The notes: a model not told the origin generated them from the sequence alone. A stretch of 64,000 nucleotides of DNA from Sphaerisporangium melleum (GCF_014646695.1 NZ_BMNT01000003.1:119948-183947); one strand, 5' to 3'; counted from the first letter of the stretch, positions 16,610-26,130 are shown. A program made the numbers and translations.

Positions 16610-17050
16610 TCAGATCTCGTGGCCGGCCTTCGTGGGCATGGGATACCCGAGCTGGGCGGCCAGCTCGAGCTGGTCGTAGTAGAGCCGGTGGCTGACCACC
16701 AGGCCGTCCTCCATCGTGCACACCGAGCAGCAGCGCAGCGCGATGGGCCGGCCGGTGGCCTCGGCCACCTCCCCGGCGGCCAGGGTGAGCGCCCCCTTGT
16801 GGGTGCCGGTGACCATGAACTCTAGGACGCTGCTGTCGCCGACGGTGAACAGCGCCGAGGGGGTGACCACCGAATCGGGGAAGGCTCCCACCCACTCGGC
16901 GTAGTAGGAGAAGATCTCGTCCAGGCCTTCGGCGACGCCGCCGGGGGTGACGGTGACCGCCCGCCGGGCGTAGCACCGGGTGATCGCCTCGACATCGTGG
17001 CTGTTGTACGCCTGTGACAGGCGGGTCATCACTTCCGGGGCCTCGGACAT
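16610..17050 (-). CDS. NTF2-like / SnoaL-type protein
   Basis: 146 residues, ATG at 17050 with GAAAGG 9 bases upstream. An N-terminal helix (MTRLSQAYNSHDVEAITRCYA) and VTPGGVAEGLDEIFSYYAEW match the SnoaL-like polyketide cyclase / ester cyclase pattern (small cone-shaped domain). Ligand or reaction unknown. Located just before the leucine-type operon but not clearly cotranscribed with it (different spacing, own start). Confidence 0.85.
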   Translation of the reverse strand: MSEAPEVMTRLSQAYNSHDVEAITRCYARRAVTVTPGGVAEGLDEIFSYYAEWVGAFPDSVVTPSALFTVGDSSVLEFMVTGTHKGALTLAAGEVAEATGRPIALRCCSVCTMEDGLVVSHRLYYDQLELAAQLGYPMPTKAGHEI

Positions 17051-17212
17051 CGGGACGGACCTTTCTCGCGGGCAGGGGCCGGCGAAGGAGGCGCATGATC
17101 ACCACCGGCGCGGCGGCGCCCCGGGGTGTCCCTACCCCTCCTTGCTTGCACGATAGCGCAGGTCACCGGCCCGGCAGCCCCGCGAAGCCCTCCCCGGCAC
17201 GCGCGAGGCGCG

Positions 17213-18382
17213 TCAGGCGGGCAGCCCCAGCTGACGGGCGATCAGCATGCGCTGCACCTCGCTGGTGCCCTCGCCGATCTCCAGGATCTTCGCGTCGCGG
17301 TAGAACCGGCCGACCGGGAACTCGTTCATGAAGCCGTAGCCGCCGAAGATCTGGGTCGCGTCGCGCGCGTTGTCCATGGCGGCGTTGGAGCTCACCAGCT
17401 TGGCGATGGCGGCCTCCTTCTTGAACGGCTCGCCGGCCAGCATCTTCTCGGCGGCGTGGTAGTAGGCCAGGCGCGCGGTGTGCGTGCGCACCTCCATGTC
17501 GGCGATCTTGAACTGGATGGCCTGGTAGCGGCCGATCTCCTGCCCGAAGGCCCGCCGTTCGCGCACGTAGCGCAGGCACTCGTCCACGCAGCCCTGTGCC
17601 AGGCCCACCGACAGGGCCGCGATGGCGACCCGGCCCTCGTCCAGGGTCCGCAGGAACTGCGCGTACCCCCGGCCCCGCTCGCCGAGCAGGCCGGCCTCGG
17701 GCACCCGGCAGTCGGTGAACGACAGTTCGCGGGTGTCGGAGGCCGACCAGCCGACCTTGGAGTACTTCTTCGACACCGCGAAGCCGGGCGTGCCGGAGGG
17801 GACGATGATCGTGCTGATCTCGGGCCTGGCCCGCCCGTCCTCGCCGGGCTCCCGGTGGCCGGTGATCGCCGCGACGGCCACGAACCCGGTGATGTCGGTG
17901 CCGGAGTTGGTGATGAACGCCTTCGAACCGTTGATCACCCACTCGCCGCCGTCGAGCGTCGCGGTGGTGCGCATGCCGCCGGGTACGTCGGAGCCGCCGC
18001 CGGGCTCGGTGAGGCCGAAGGCGCCGAGCGTCTCACCGGAGGTGAGCCGGGGCAGCCACTCGGCCTTCTGCGCGTCGGTGCCGTACCGGTGGATCGGCAT
18101 GGCGCCCAGGGAGACCGCGGCCTCCAGGGTGATGGCCACCGAGGAGTCGACCCGGGCCAGTTCCTCCAGGGCCAGGCACAGGGCGAAGTAGTCGCCGCCC
18201 ATGCCGCCGTGCTCCTCGGGGATGGGCAGCCCGAACAGCCCCATGCGTCCCATCTGGGCGACGATGTCGTACGGGAAGGCGCACCGCTCGTAGTAGTCCC
18301 CGATGACGGGCGCGACCACCTCCCGGGAGAACTCCTCGACGCTCTTGCGCAGCGCCTCGTACTCGTCGGTGAGACGGTGCAT
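17213..18382 (-). CDS. acyl-CoA dehydrogenase
   Basis: 389 residues. Two starts fit: the ATG at 18388 overlaps the upstream stop (TGATG), and the ATG at 18382 has AGGAG at ideal 8-base spacing, so 18382 is taken. FAD enzyme that introduces the alpha-beta double bond. Motifs: AFGLTEPGGGSDVPGG, then RRAFGQEIGRYQAIQFKIADM, and GGYGFMNEFPVGRFYRDAKI. The Glu in NEFP sits where general and short-chain acyl-CoA dehydrogenases keep the catalytic base, while classical mammalian isovaleryl-CoA dehydrogenase uses a Glu elsewhere. The operon (HMG-CoA lyase, methylcrotonyl-CoA carboxylase) still points to isovaleryl-CoA. Confidence 0.94.
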   Translation of the reverse strand: MHRLTDEYEALRKSVEEFSREVVAPVIGDYYERCAFPYDIVAQMGRMGLFGLPIPEEHGGMGGDYFALCLALEELARVDSSVAITLEAAVSLGAMPIHRYGTDAQKAEWLPRLTSGETLGAFGLTEPGGGSDVPGGMRTTATLDGGEWVINGSKAFITNSGTDITGFVAVAAITGHREPGEDGRARPEISTIIVPSGTPGFAVSKKYSKVGWSASDTRELSFTDCRVPEAGLLGERGRGYAQFLRTLDEGRVAIAALSVGLAQGCVDECLRYVRERRAFGQEIGRYQAIQFKIADMEVRTHTARLAYYHAAEKMLAGEPFKKEAAIAKLVSSNAAMDNARDATQIFGGYGFMNEFPVGRFYRDAKILEIGEGTSEVQRMLIARQLGLPA

Positions 18383-18387
18383 GCTCA

Positions 18388-19431
18388 TCACTCCTGTTCT
18401 GCGGCCGGCGGCCCGGAGGATCTCCCCGGCGCGGCTTCGGACGCTCGCTCGGCCGCCGGTCCGGCGGCCTCCTGCCCGGCCGCGGCCCGCGTGGTGGCGA
18501 GCTCGGCGGCCAGTGCCTGTACGACGCGAGAGGGGCTCGGCCGGCCGAGTTCGGCGGCCAGCCACACGCTGGTCTCCACCAGCGCGGCCAGGTCGACGCC
18601 GGTCCGCACGCCGAGACCCGACAGCATCCACACCAGGTCCTCGGTGGCGAGGTTGCCGGTGGCGCTCTTGGCGTACGGGCAGCCGCCGATGCCGCCGGCG
18701 GAGGCGTCCACGACGCTCACCCCGGCGCGCAGCGCGGCCAGCGTGTTGGCCAGCGCCTGGCCGTAGGTGTCGTGGAAGTGGACGGCCAGCCGCTCGGTGC
18801 CCACCCCGGCCTCGCCGAAGGCGCGCAGCAGCGCGGTGACGTGCCCGGGGGTGCCGACGCCGATGGTGTCGCCGAGGGAGAGCTGGTCGCAGCCGAGGTC
18901 GAGCAGGCGCTTGCCGGTGCGCACGACCTGGGCGATCGGCACCGGCCCCTCCCAGGGGTCGCCGAAGCACATGGACAGGTAGGCCCGCACGGCGAGCCCG
19001 GCGGCGCAGGCGCGTTCGACGACCGGGGCGAACATGGCGAGCGAGCCGTCCACGCTGCGGTTGAGGTTGCGCTGGGCGAAGGTCTCGGTGGCGCTGCCGA
19101 AGATCGCGATGTCGGTGACGCCGAGGCCGAGCGCGCGGTCCAGGCCGCGCTCGTTGGGCACCAGCACCGGGTAGCGCACGCCGGGCACCCGCTCCATGCG
19201 GCCGAGCAGCTCCTCGGCGTCGGCGAGCTGCGGCACCCATTTGGGGTGGACGAAGCTGGTGGCCTCGATGGTGGTCAGCCCGGCCCGGGCGAGGCGGGCC
19301 ACGAACTCCGCCTTGACCGTGGCGGGCAGGACGGTCTTCTCGTTCTGCAGCCCGTCCCTGGGGCCGACCTCGTAGATCGTCACCCGGGCGGGCAGGCCCT
19401 CCATCGGCGCCCGGAACGGTGCGCGCATCAT
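18388..19431 (-). CDS. hydroxymethylglutaryl-CoA lyase
   Basis: 347 residues. Cleaves HMG-CoA to acetoacetate and acetyl-CoA, the last step of leucine breakdown. Motifs: YEVGPRDGLQNE (catalytic Arg/Asp), EATSFVHPKWVPQLAD, VHFHDTYGQ (metal-binding His), and GIGGCPYAKSATGN with the catalytic Cys. The ATG at 19431 overlaps the stop of the biotin carboxylase gene (ATGA), with GGAGGGGC upstream. About 30 C-terminal residues are Ala/Pro-rich and beyond the usual family end. Confidence 0.95.
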   Translation of the reverse strand: MMRAPFRAPMEGLPARVTIYEVGPRDGLQNEKTVLPATVKAEFVARLARAGLTTIEATSFVHPKWVPQLADAEELLGRMERVPGVRYPVLVPNERGLDRALGLGVTDIAIFGSATETFAQRNLNRSVDGSLAMFAPVVERACAAGLAVRAYLSMCFGDPWEGPVPIAQVVRTGKRLLDLGCDQLSLGDTIGVGTPGHVTALLRAFGEAGVGTERLAVHFHDTYGQALANTLAALRAGVSVVDASAGGIGGCPYAKSATGNLATEDLVWMLSGLGVRTGVDLAALVETSVWLAAELGRPSPSRVVQALAAELATTRAAAGQEAAGPAAERASEAAPGRSSGPPAAEQE

Positions 19432-21485
19432 GCCCCTCCCTCTGCGTCCGGCCCGGCCTGCGCCGGGCCCTCCCCGTCGGGCTCGGGACGCACGACGGCG
19501 AGCACGGCGTCCATGTCGACCGGCTGCCCGGCGCGCGCCGCGAGCTCGGCGACGATCCCGGCGGCGGGTGCGGCCACGGTGTGCTCCATCTTCATCGCCT
19601 CGACGACCAGCAGCGGCTGCCCTTCGGCGACCCGCTCGCCGGGAACGACCTTGACCAGCAGCACGGTGCCCGGCATGGGGCTGCGCACCACGCCGTCCCC
19701 GGCGGCGCCCGCTCCGGCGCCGGCGCCGCGCTCTCCCGGCCGGTGCGGGGTGAGCGCCCACGAGGCGCCGTCGCGGCCGAGCCACACCGTGCCGCCGTCC
19801 AGCGCGCAGGCGTAGCGGGTGGTGACGCCGTCCAGGGTGACCCGCGCCTCGCCGCCGGACCGGTCGAGCCGGGCGGGGACGGCCGGGGCGTCGCCGGCGG
19901 CCACCTCGCAGCCGGCGGCGGGCAGACCGCGCACCCGGACGTCGATGGTCTCGCCGCGTACGGTGAGCCGCCAGGTGGTCCAGGCGGCCTCGCCGACGCG
20001 CCAGCCGTCCGGCACGGCCCAGGGGTCGTCGCCGGCCCGCCGGGCCAGCTCGTCGTGCAGCACCAGGGCGGCGGCGGCCGGCACCTCGCCGGGCACCGGG
20101 CCGCCGGGGCCCTGCGCGGCGGCGAGCAGCGCGCCGAGGCGCTGGTCGATCAGGCCGGTGCTGAGCCGGCCCGCCGTGACGTCGGGGTCGGCGAGCAGGG
20201 CGCGCAGGAAGGCCACGTTGGTGGGCACGCCGAGCACGGTGGTCGCGCCCAGCGCGGCGTCCAGCCGGCGCAGCGCCAGCGCCCGGTCGGGGGCCCAGGC
20301 GATGACCTTGGACAGCATCGGGTCGTAGTCGCTGCCGACGGCCATCCCGGGGGTCAGCCCGGAGTCGACGCGTACGTGCGGGTGGTCGTCCGGCTCCTCC
20401 AGGGCGAGCACCCGCCCGCCGGTGGGCAGGAAGTCGCGCGCGGGATCCTCGGCGTAGACGCGGGCCTCGACGGCGTGGCCGTTCGCCCGCACGTCCGGCT
20501 GGGCGAGCGGCAGCGGCTCGCCCGCGGCGACGCGGAGTTGCAGCTCCACCAGGTCCAGGCCGGTGACCATCTCGGTGACCGGGTGCTCGACCTGCAGGCG
20601 GGTGTTCATCTCGATGAAGTACGCCGGGTGCCCCGGCTCGTCGCCGGCGACGATGAACTCCACCGTCCCGGCGCCGACGTAGCCGACCGCGCGGGCGGCG
20701 CGCACGGCGTCCTCGCCCATACGCCGCCGGGTCTCCTCGTCCAGCAGCGGGGAGGGCGCCTCCTCGATGATCTTCTGGTGGCGGCGCTGCAGGCTGCACT
20801 CGCGCTCGCCCAGATGGATCACGTTGCCGTGCGCGTCGGCGAGCACCTGGATCTCGATGTGCCGCGGCCCGGCGATGTACCGCTCGATGAGCAGCGTGGC
20901 GTCGCCGAACGCCGCGGCGGCCGTGCGGCGGGCCGACTCGATCGCCCCCGGCAGCTCACCCGCGGTGCGGGCCACCAGCATGCCCTTGCCGCCGCCACCG
21001 GCCGAGGGCTTGACCAGCACGGGGAAGCCGACGCGCAGGGCGGCCTCCAGCAGGTCGTCGTGCGGCTCGGCGCCGCCGGGGACGACGGGCACCCCGGCCG
21101 CGGCGACGGCCGCCTTGGCCCTGATCTTGTCTCCCATGGCCTCGACGGCCGCGGCGGGCGGGCCGACGAAGACGACGCCCTCCTCGGCGCAGCGGCGGGC
21201 GAAGGCGGTGTTCTCGGCGAGGAACCCGTAGCCGGGGTGGATCGCCTGGGCGCCGCTGCGCCTGGCCGCGGCGATGACCTCCTCGACCGCGAGATAGCCC
21301 GAGGGCAGCCGTACGGCGGTGTCGGCCGCGCGCACGTGCGCCGCGCCGGCGTCCGCGTCGCTGTACACGGCGACGGAGCGGACGCCGAGGCGGCGCAGCG
21401 TCCTGATGACGCGCAACGCGATCTCGCCCCGGTTGGCGACCAGGACGGTGCCGAACATCGAAGTGCCCGAAGTCGTGGGGAGCAT
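19428..21485 (-). CDS. methylcrotonyl-CoA carboxylase alpha subunit (biotin carboxylase + BCCP)
   Basis: 685 residues. VLVANRGEIALRVIRTL start, ATP-grasp loop KPSAGGGGKGM, EMNTRLQVEHPVTEM, and a C-terminal carrier domain with EAMKMEH (biotinyl-lysine near residue 632). The chosen ATG at 21485 follows the beta-subunit stop by 2 bp; an ATG nine codons later (MFGTV) is where related proteins usually begin. Carboxylates biotin for 3-methylcrotonyl-CoA carboxylation in leucine degradation, inferred from HMG-CoA lyase and acyl-CoA dehydrogenase in the same operon. Confidence 0.95.
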   Translation of the reverse strand: MLPTTSGTSMFGTVLVANRGEIALRVIRTLRRLGVRSVAVYSDADAGAAHVRAADTAVRLPSGYLAVEEVIAAARRSGAQAIHPGYGFLAENTAFARRCAEEGVVFVGPPAAAVEAMGDKIRAKAAVAAAGVPVVPGGAEPHDDLLEAALRVGFPVLVKPSAGGGGKGMLVARTAGELPGAIESARRTAAAAFGDATLLIERYIAGPRHIEIQVLADAHGNVIHLGERECSLQRRHQKIIEEAPSPLLDEETRRRMGEDAVRAARAVGYVGAGTVEFIVAGDEPGHPAYFIEMNTRLQVEHPVTEMVTGLDLVELQLRVAAGEPLPLAQPDVRANGHAVEARVYAEDPARDFLPTGGRVLALEEPDDHPHVRVDSGLTPGMAVGSDYDPMLSKVIAWAPDRALALRRLDAALGATTVLGVPTNVAFLRALLADPDVTAGRLSTGLIDQRLGALLAAAQGPGGPVPGEVPAAAALVLHDELARRAGDDPWAVPDGWRVGEAAWTTWRLTVRGETIDVRVRGLPAAGCEVAAGDAPAVPARLDRSGGEARVTLDGVTTRYACALDGGTVWLGRDGASWALTPHRPGERGAGAGAGAAGDGVVRSPMPGTVLLVKVVPGERVAEGQPLLVVEAMKMEHTVAAPAAGIVAELAARAGQPVDMDAVLAVVRPEPDGEGPAQAGPDAEGGA

Positions 21486-21487
21486 GG

Positions 21488-23077
21488 TCACATCCGGAAG
21501 ACGCCGTAGCCGATGGGGTCGAGGGGGGCGTTGGCCGCCGCCGAGAGGGCCAGCCCGAGGACGGTGCGGGTGTCGGCCGGGTCGATCACGCCGTCGTCCC
21601 ACAGGCGGGCGGTGGAGTAGTACGGGTTGCCCTGCTCCTCGTACCGCTCGCGGATGGCCCGCTTGAACTCCGCCTCGCTCGCGGCGTCCCCGCCGGGCGG
21701 CCGCACGGTGGCGAGCACGTTGGCGGCCTGCTCGCCGCCCATGACCGAGATGCGGGCGTTCGGCCACATCCACAGAAAGCGCGGGGAGTACGCCCGCCCG
21801 GCCATCGCGTAGTTGCCCGCGCCGAACGAGCCGCCGATGACGACGGTGAACTTCGGCACCCGGGCGCAGGAGACCGCGGTGACCATCTTGGCGCCGTGCT
21901 TGGCGATGCCGCCGTGCTCGTACGCCTTGCCGACCATGAACCCGCTGATGTTCTGCAGGAACACCAGCGGGATCGCACGCTGGTCGCACAGCTCGATGAA
22001 ATGGGCGCCCTTGAGCGCCGACTCGGCGAACAGGATGCCGTTGTTGGCGACGACGCCGACCGGGTGCCCGTGGATATGGGCGAAGCCGGTGACCAGGGTG
22101 GGCCCGTACTCGGCCTTGAACTCCAGGAACCTGCTGCCGTCCACGACGCGGGCGATGACCTCCCGCACGTCGTAGGGGGTGCGGGTGTCGGCCGGGACGA
22201 CGCCGTACAGCTCCCGCGGGTCGTACAGCGGCTCCTCGGCGGCCGTACGCTCCCACGGCGGCGGGCCGGGCGGGCGCAGGGTGGCGACGATGTCGCGGAC
22301 GATGGCCAGGGCGTGCGCGTCGTCGTCGGCCAGGTGGTCGGTGACCCCGCTGACCCGGGCGTGCACCTCGCCGCCGCCGAGCTCCTCGGCGGTGACCTCC
22401 TCGCCGGTGGCGGCCTTCACCAGCGGCGGGCCGCCGAGGAAGATGGTGCCCTGGCCGCGCACGATCACGGCCTCGTCGCTCATGGCCGGCACGTACGCGC
22501 CGCCGGCGGTGCACGAGCCGAGCACGGCGGCGATCTGCGGGATGCCGCGCCGGGACATGGTCGCCTGGTTGTAGAAGATGCGCCCGAAGTGCTCGCGGTC
22601 GGGGAACACCTCGTCCTGCAGGGGCAGGAACGCGCCGCCGGAGTCGACCAGGTACAGGCACGGCAGGTGGTTGTGCAGCGCCACCTCCTGCGCGCGCAGG
22701 TGCTTCTTGACCGTCATCGGGTAGTAGGTGCCGCCCTTGACCGTGGCGTCGTTGGCGACGATCACGCACTCGCGCCCGGCGACCCGGCCGACGCCGGCGA
22801 TGACGCCCGCGGCGGGCGCCTCGTCGCCGTACAGGCCGGTCGCGGCGAGCGGGGACAGCTCCAGGAACCGGGAGCCGGGGTCCAGCAGCGCGCCGACCCG
22901 GTCGCGCGGCAGCAGCTTGCCCCGCTCGACGTGCCGCGCGCGGGACCGCTCGGGGCCGCCCAGGGCCGCGACGGCGAGCCGCTCGCGCAGCTCGGCCACC
23001 AGACGCTCGTTGACCTCGGCGTTGCGCTTGAACTCCTCGCCGCCGGGGCCGGCCGTCGTGCGGAGCACCGGGCCCAT
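21488..23077 (-). CDS. methylcrotonyl-CoA carboxylase beta subunit
   Basis: 529 residues, the usual MccB length. First gene of the leucine-type operon, with GGAGGT before the ATG. Strong family stretches: [75 protein letters not shown] and [20 protein letters not shown]. These match MCC beta more closely than the paralogue at 1050. Expression is probably controlled by the divergent TetR protein through the two palindromes at 23096-23139. Confidence 0.96.
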   Translation of the reverse strand: MGPVLRTTAGPGGEEFKRNAEVNERLVAELRERLAVAALGGPERSRARHVERGKLLPRDRVGALLDPGSRFLELSPLAATGLYGDEAPAAGVIAGVGRVAGRECVIVANDATVKGGTYYPMTVKKHLRAQEVALHNHLPCLYLVDSGGAFLPLQDEVFPDREHFGRIFYNQATMSRRGIPQIAAVLGSCTAGGAYVPAMSDEAVIVRGQGTIFLGGPPLVKAATGEEVTAEELGGGEVHARVSGVTDHLADDDAHALAIVRDIVATLRPPGPPPWERTAAEEPLYDPRELYGVVPADTRTPYDVREVIARVVDGSRFLEFKAEYGPTLVTGFAHIHGHPVGVVANNGILFAESALKGAHFIELCDQRAIPLVFLQNISGFMVGKAYEHGGIAKHGAKMVTAVSCARVPKFTVVIGGSFGAGNYAMAGRAYSPRFLWMWPNARISVMGGEQAANVLATVRPPGGDAASEAEFKRAIRERYEEQGNPYYSTARLWDDGVIDPADTRTVLGLALSAAANAPLDPIGYGVFRM

Positions 23078-23095
23078 GACCGTGCCACCTCCAGG

Positions 23096-23139
23096 GTTAG
23101 CCTCCGCTAACTTCGCTTTGAATGTTAGTCACCGTTAAC
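23096..23139. promoter_or_regulatory. two 16-bp palindromic operators of the leucine-type operon
   Basis: GTTAGCCTCCGCTAAC at 23096-23111 (arms GTTAGC/GCTAAC perfect) and GTTAGTCACCGTTAAC at 23124-23139 (outer GTTA/TAAC arms), centres 28 bp apart. They lie in the 85-bp gap between divergent mccB-like and TetR genes, where a repressor would block both promoters. Confidence 0.8.
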
Positions 23140-23162
23140 CGATTCGTCTACCATTGCGGGTC

Positions 23163-23777
23163 ATGACCGCCATGCGGACTCCTACCCGCGTTCCGAGCCC
23201 TCGTCGCAGGGAGATCCTCGACGCCGCGGCCAAGCTGTTCGCCGGCCGGGGCTTCCACGGGGTGTCGATCGAGGAGATCGGCGCCGCGGTCGGCATCTCG
23301 GGCCCCGCGCTCTACCGGCACTTCAGCGGCAAGGAGCACCTGCTGGCCGAGATGCTGCTGGACATCAGCGAGCGGCTGCGCGCCTCGGGAGTGGAACGCG
23401 CCACCACGGCCGCCGACGGCGAGCAGGCCCTGCACGCACTGCTCGACGGGCAGATCGCCTTCGCGCTCGACCATCCGGCGCTGATCACCGTGCACGACCG
23501 CGAGCTGGGCAACGTCCCCGAGCCCGCCCGGCGGCAGATCAGGCGGCTGCAGCGGCTGTACGTCGAGGAGTGGGTGACCGTGCTGAGCGAGCTCTACCCG
23601 GCGGTGGCGCCGCCGCGGCTGCGCGCCGCGACGCACGCGGTCTTCGGGCTGCTGAACTCCACCCCGCACAGCGCCGGCGAGCTGCCGCGCGACGCGATGG
23701 CCGCCCTGCTGCACCGGATGGCCCGCGCCGCGCTGGCCGGTCTCGCCGAATCCGCCGATCTCGTTAACGAGGACTAA
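23163..23777 (+). CDS. TetR-family regulator of the leucine/isovalerate operon
   Basis: 204 residues from the ATG at 23163; an in-frame TTG lies at 23154. Classic N-terminal HTH (REILDAAAKLFAGRGFHGVS, then GAAVGISGPALYRHFSGKEHLL) and an alpha-helical ligand domain. Divergent from the acyl-CoA catabolic operon with two palindromes between, so it is probably its repressor, induced by a pathway acyl-CoA. In proteobacteria this pathway is controlled by LiuR (MerR family) or LiuQ (TetR family); the relation here is by role, not shown homology. Confidence 0.93.
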   Translation: MTAMRTPTRVPSPRRREILDAAAKLFAGRGFHGVSIEEIGAAVGISGPALYRHFSGKEHLLAEMLLDISERLRASGVERATTAADGEQALHALLDGQIAFALDHPALITVHDRELGNVPEPARRQIRRLQRLYVEEWVTVLSELYPAVAPPRLRAATHAVFGLLNSTPHSAGELPRDAMAALLHRMARAALAGLAESADLVNED

Positions 23778-23778
23778 C
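23763..23778. promoter_or_regulatory. third operator-like palindrome at the 3' end of the TetR gene
   Basis: GTTAACGAGGACTAAC overlaps the stop codon of the TetR gene. Its reverse complement matches the operator at 23124-23139 at 14 of 16 positions. It may be a secondary repressor site affecting read-through or the downstream exporter genes, or a chance match. Confidence 0.45.
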
Positions 23779-23858
23779 CACAGCGACGTCCCGCCCCTCC
23801 CGTCGCAGGCCCGCGCCTCGCGAGACCCCGATCTCGGTCATGCCGGAAAATAGGCTTG

Positions 23859-23987
23859 TTGGGCGCTCGCGTCACCGACCCTCGGCAGGTGGCCACGGCG
23901 CACCGGCTGCTCACCCGCACACGGCGGTCGATCTTCGCGATCCTCGCCGACGACCTGGACGAGGTAGAGGAGGAACGGGAGCGATGA
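23859..23987 (+). CDS. possible small upstream ORF coupled to the ABC exporter
   Basis: A frame of about 42 codons from a TTG (or 32 from a GTG at 23889) ends with ATGA overlapping the exporter ATPase start. The encoded end is helical and acidic (FAILADDLDEVEEERER). No good ribosome site or ATG is visible, so it may be a coupling leader, the relic of a regulator, or noise. Confidence 0.25.
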   Translation: MGARVTDPRQVATAHRLLTRTRRSIFAILADDLDEVEEERER

Positions 23988-24967
23988 CGACGACCGAGGC
24001 CCCCGCCGTCGCCGTACGGGGGCTGCGCAAGAGCTACGGCGACTTCGAGGCCGTGCAGGGCATCGACTTCGAGGTGCGCCCGGGCGAGGTGTTCGGCTTC
24101 CTCGGCCCGAACGGCGCCGGCAAGACCACGACGATCAGCATGCTGTGCACGCTCACCCGGCCGTCCGGCGGCAGCGCGTCCGTCGCCGGGCACGACGTGG
24201 TCAAGGAGCGCGACGAGGTCCGGCGCAACATCGGCCTGGTCTTCCAGGACCCGACCCTGGACGGATACCTGACCGCCGAGCAGAACCTGCGCTTCCACGC
24301 CGAGCTGTACGGCGTGCCGCGCGAGGCGGTGGCCGAGCGCATCCGGCAGGTCATGGAGATGGTCGCCCTCTGGGACCGCAGGGACGCCAAGGTGAACACC
24401 TTCTCCGGCGGCATGAAGCGCCGGCTGGAGATCGCCCGCGGCCTGCTGCACTCCCCCCGGGTGCTGTTCCTGGACGAGCCCACCGTCGGGCTCGACCCGC
24501 AGACCAGGTCGGCCATCTGGGGCTACATCAACCGGCTGCGGCACTCGGAGGACATCACCATCTTCATGACGACGCACTACATGGACGAGGCGGAGTACTG
24601 CGACCGCATCGCCATCATCGACCACGGCCAGATCGTCGTGATCGACTCCCCCGAGGCGCTCAAGGCGAGCGTCGGCGAGGACCGCGTCCAGATCCACACC
24701 GCCGACGACGAGCGGGCGATCACCGCGCTCAAGGAGCGGTTCGGCCTGGACGCCGCCCTGCGGGAGGGCGTGGTGACCTTCGCCGTTCCCGCCGGGGAGG
24801 CGTTCGTACCGCGGCTGTTCGCCGAGCTCGGCCTGCCGATCAGCTCGGTCAGCGTGTCCCGGCCGTCGCTCGACGACGTCTTCATGAACTACACCGGCTC
24901 CACGATCCGCGACGCCGAGGGCGAGAGCGGCTCGTCGGCGTGGATGCGCGCCATGGCGAGGAGGTAG
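23984..24967 (+). CDS. ABC exporter ATP-binding protein (DrrA-like)
   Basis: 327 residues from the ATG at 23984; the upstream open frame to 23840 has no supporting site. Walker A GPNGAGKTT, Q-loop VFQDP, signature FSGGMKRRLEIARG, Walker B VLFLDEPTVGLD, and H-loop TTHYMDEAEYCDRI. The C-terminal extension (about 80 residues) with SVSRPSLDDVFMNYTG is typical of daunorubicin-resistance-type ATPases of ABC-2 exporters. The permease follows 3 bp later. Substrate unknown. Confidence 0.95.
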   Translation: MTTTEAPAVAVRGLRKSYGDFEAVQGIDFEVRPGEVFGFLGPNGAGKTTTISMLCTLTRPSGGSASVAGHDVVKERDEVRRNIGLVFQDPTLDGYLTAEQNLRFHAELYGVPREAVAERIRQVMEMVALWDRRDAKVNTFSGGMKRRLEIARGLLHSPRVLFLDEPTVGLDPQTRSAIWGYINRLRHSEDITIFMTTHYMDEAEYCDRIAIIDHGQIVVIDSPEALKASVGEDRVQIHTADDERAITALKERFGLDAALREGVVTFAVPAGEAFVPRLFAELGLPISSVSVSRPSLDDVFMNYTGSTIRDAEGESGSSAWMRAMARR

Positions 24968-24970
24968 GCG

Positions 24971-25843
24971 ATGACCACAGGTGTGACCGCGCCCGGCGTG
25001 GTCCGGGTGCACGTCCCCGGACGCAGCGTCCGGCACGACCTGCGGGCGATCAAGATCGTGCTGCACCGCGAGATGCTGCGGTTCCTCAACGACCGCACCC
25101 GCATGGTCTCCACACTGGTGCAGCCCGCGCTGTGGCTGTTCGTGCTGGGCACCGGCCTCGGCACGCTGGTGTCGCGCGGACCGGCCGAGGGGGTGGACTT
25201 CCGCACGTTCATCTACCCCGGGGTGATCGCCATGACGGTGGTCACCACGGCGATGTTCTCGGCCGGGTCGATCGTCTGGGACCGGGAGTTCGGATTCCTG
25301 CGCGAGATGCTGGTCGCCCCGGTCGGCCGGGCGTCCATCGTGATCGGCAAGTGCCTGGGCGGCGGCATCGTGGCGACCGTGCAGGGCGTCATCATCCTGG
25401 CCCTCGCCGGGCTGGTGCACGTGCCCTACTCCCCCACGCTGATCCTCACGCTGCTCGGCGAGATGTTCCTGGCCTCGGTCACCATCACCGCGTTCGGGGT
25501 CAGCATCGCCGCCCGGATGAAGAACATGCAGTCCTTCTTCGGCATCATGCAGATGGCCATCATGCCGATGATCTTCCTGTCCGGCGCGATGTTCCCGCTG
25601 GCCGGACTGCCCGGCTGGCTGGCGTTCCTGACCAAGATCAATCCGCTGACCTACGCCGTCGACCCGATGCGCCACGCGGTGTTCGGCCACCTGTCGGTGA
25701 GCCCCGCGGCGATGGAGGCGCTCAACCCGGGGGTCCACTGGTTCGGCTGGCGGGTGTCCACCGGCGTGGAGCTCGCCCTCGTGGCACTGATGGGCCTCGC
25801 CCTGCTCGGCCTCGCCATCGCCCAGTTCCGCCGCACCGACTGA
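24971..25843 (+). CDS. ABC-2 type exporter permease (DrrB-like)
   Basis: 290 residues, with AGGAGG 8 bases before the ATG. About six membrane segments: for example ALWLFVLGTGLGTLV, TFIYPGVIAMTVVTTAMFSAG, a long central pair, and a last helix ELALVALMGLALLGLAIAQF. The conserved ABC-2 segment VWDREFGFLREMLVAPVGR precedes helix 3. Pairs with the ATPase encoded immediately upstream; likely exports a lipid or drug-like molecule. Confidence 0.94.
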   Translation: MTTGVTAPGVVRVHVPGRSVRHDLRAIKIVLHREMLRFLNDRTRMVSTLVQPALWLFVLGTGLGTLVSRGPAEGVDFRTFIYPGVIAMTVVTTAMFSAGSIVWDREFGFLREMLVAPVGRASIVIGKCLGGGIVATVQGVIILALAGLVHVPYSPTLILTLLGEMFLASVTITAFGVSIAARMKNMQSFFGIMQMAIMPMIFLSGAMFPLAGLPGWLAFLTKINPLTYAVDPMRHAVFGHLSVSPAAMEALNPGVHWFGWRVSTGVELALVALMGLALLGLAIAQFRRTD

Positions 25844-25901
25844 CCCTCCGCCCGCCCCGCCCCCACAAGAGCGACCCGCCGGACAGGTCCTACCGGCCAA
25901 C

Positions 25902-25927
25902 GGCCCGGGAGCACCGGCTCCCGGGCC
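25902..25927 (+). terminator. hairpin terminator after the ABC exporter, copy 1
   Basis: GGCCCGGGAGC-ACC(G)-GCTCCCGGGCC forms an 11-bp perfect stem with a short loop, 58 bp after the permease stop. An identical hairpin lies at 26131-26156. Confidence 0.65.
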
Positions 25928-26130
25928 ATCATCGCCTCGGCGTGATCTCGGCGATCCCCGTCACCACCACCTTTCGCGATGACCGGCTCCTTACCGGACG
26001 TCTCCTTCCCGCCCGTCCGAGGGACCCTCCATCGGTGCCGCGACGGCGGGACGGTGTACGGCGAACGCCGGCGCCGCCCACGGCGAGCACCCGGCCGGCC
26101 CCGCGAGACCGGACGGCCGAGAGCGCGAAC

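Noticed and set aside
18388-20799. An 803-codon frame extending HMG-CoA lyase upstream
   Set aside because: The part before 19431 is antisense-like noise in the wrong frame of the biotin carboxylase gene; the lyase starts at the ATGA overlap.
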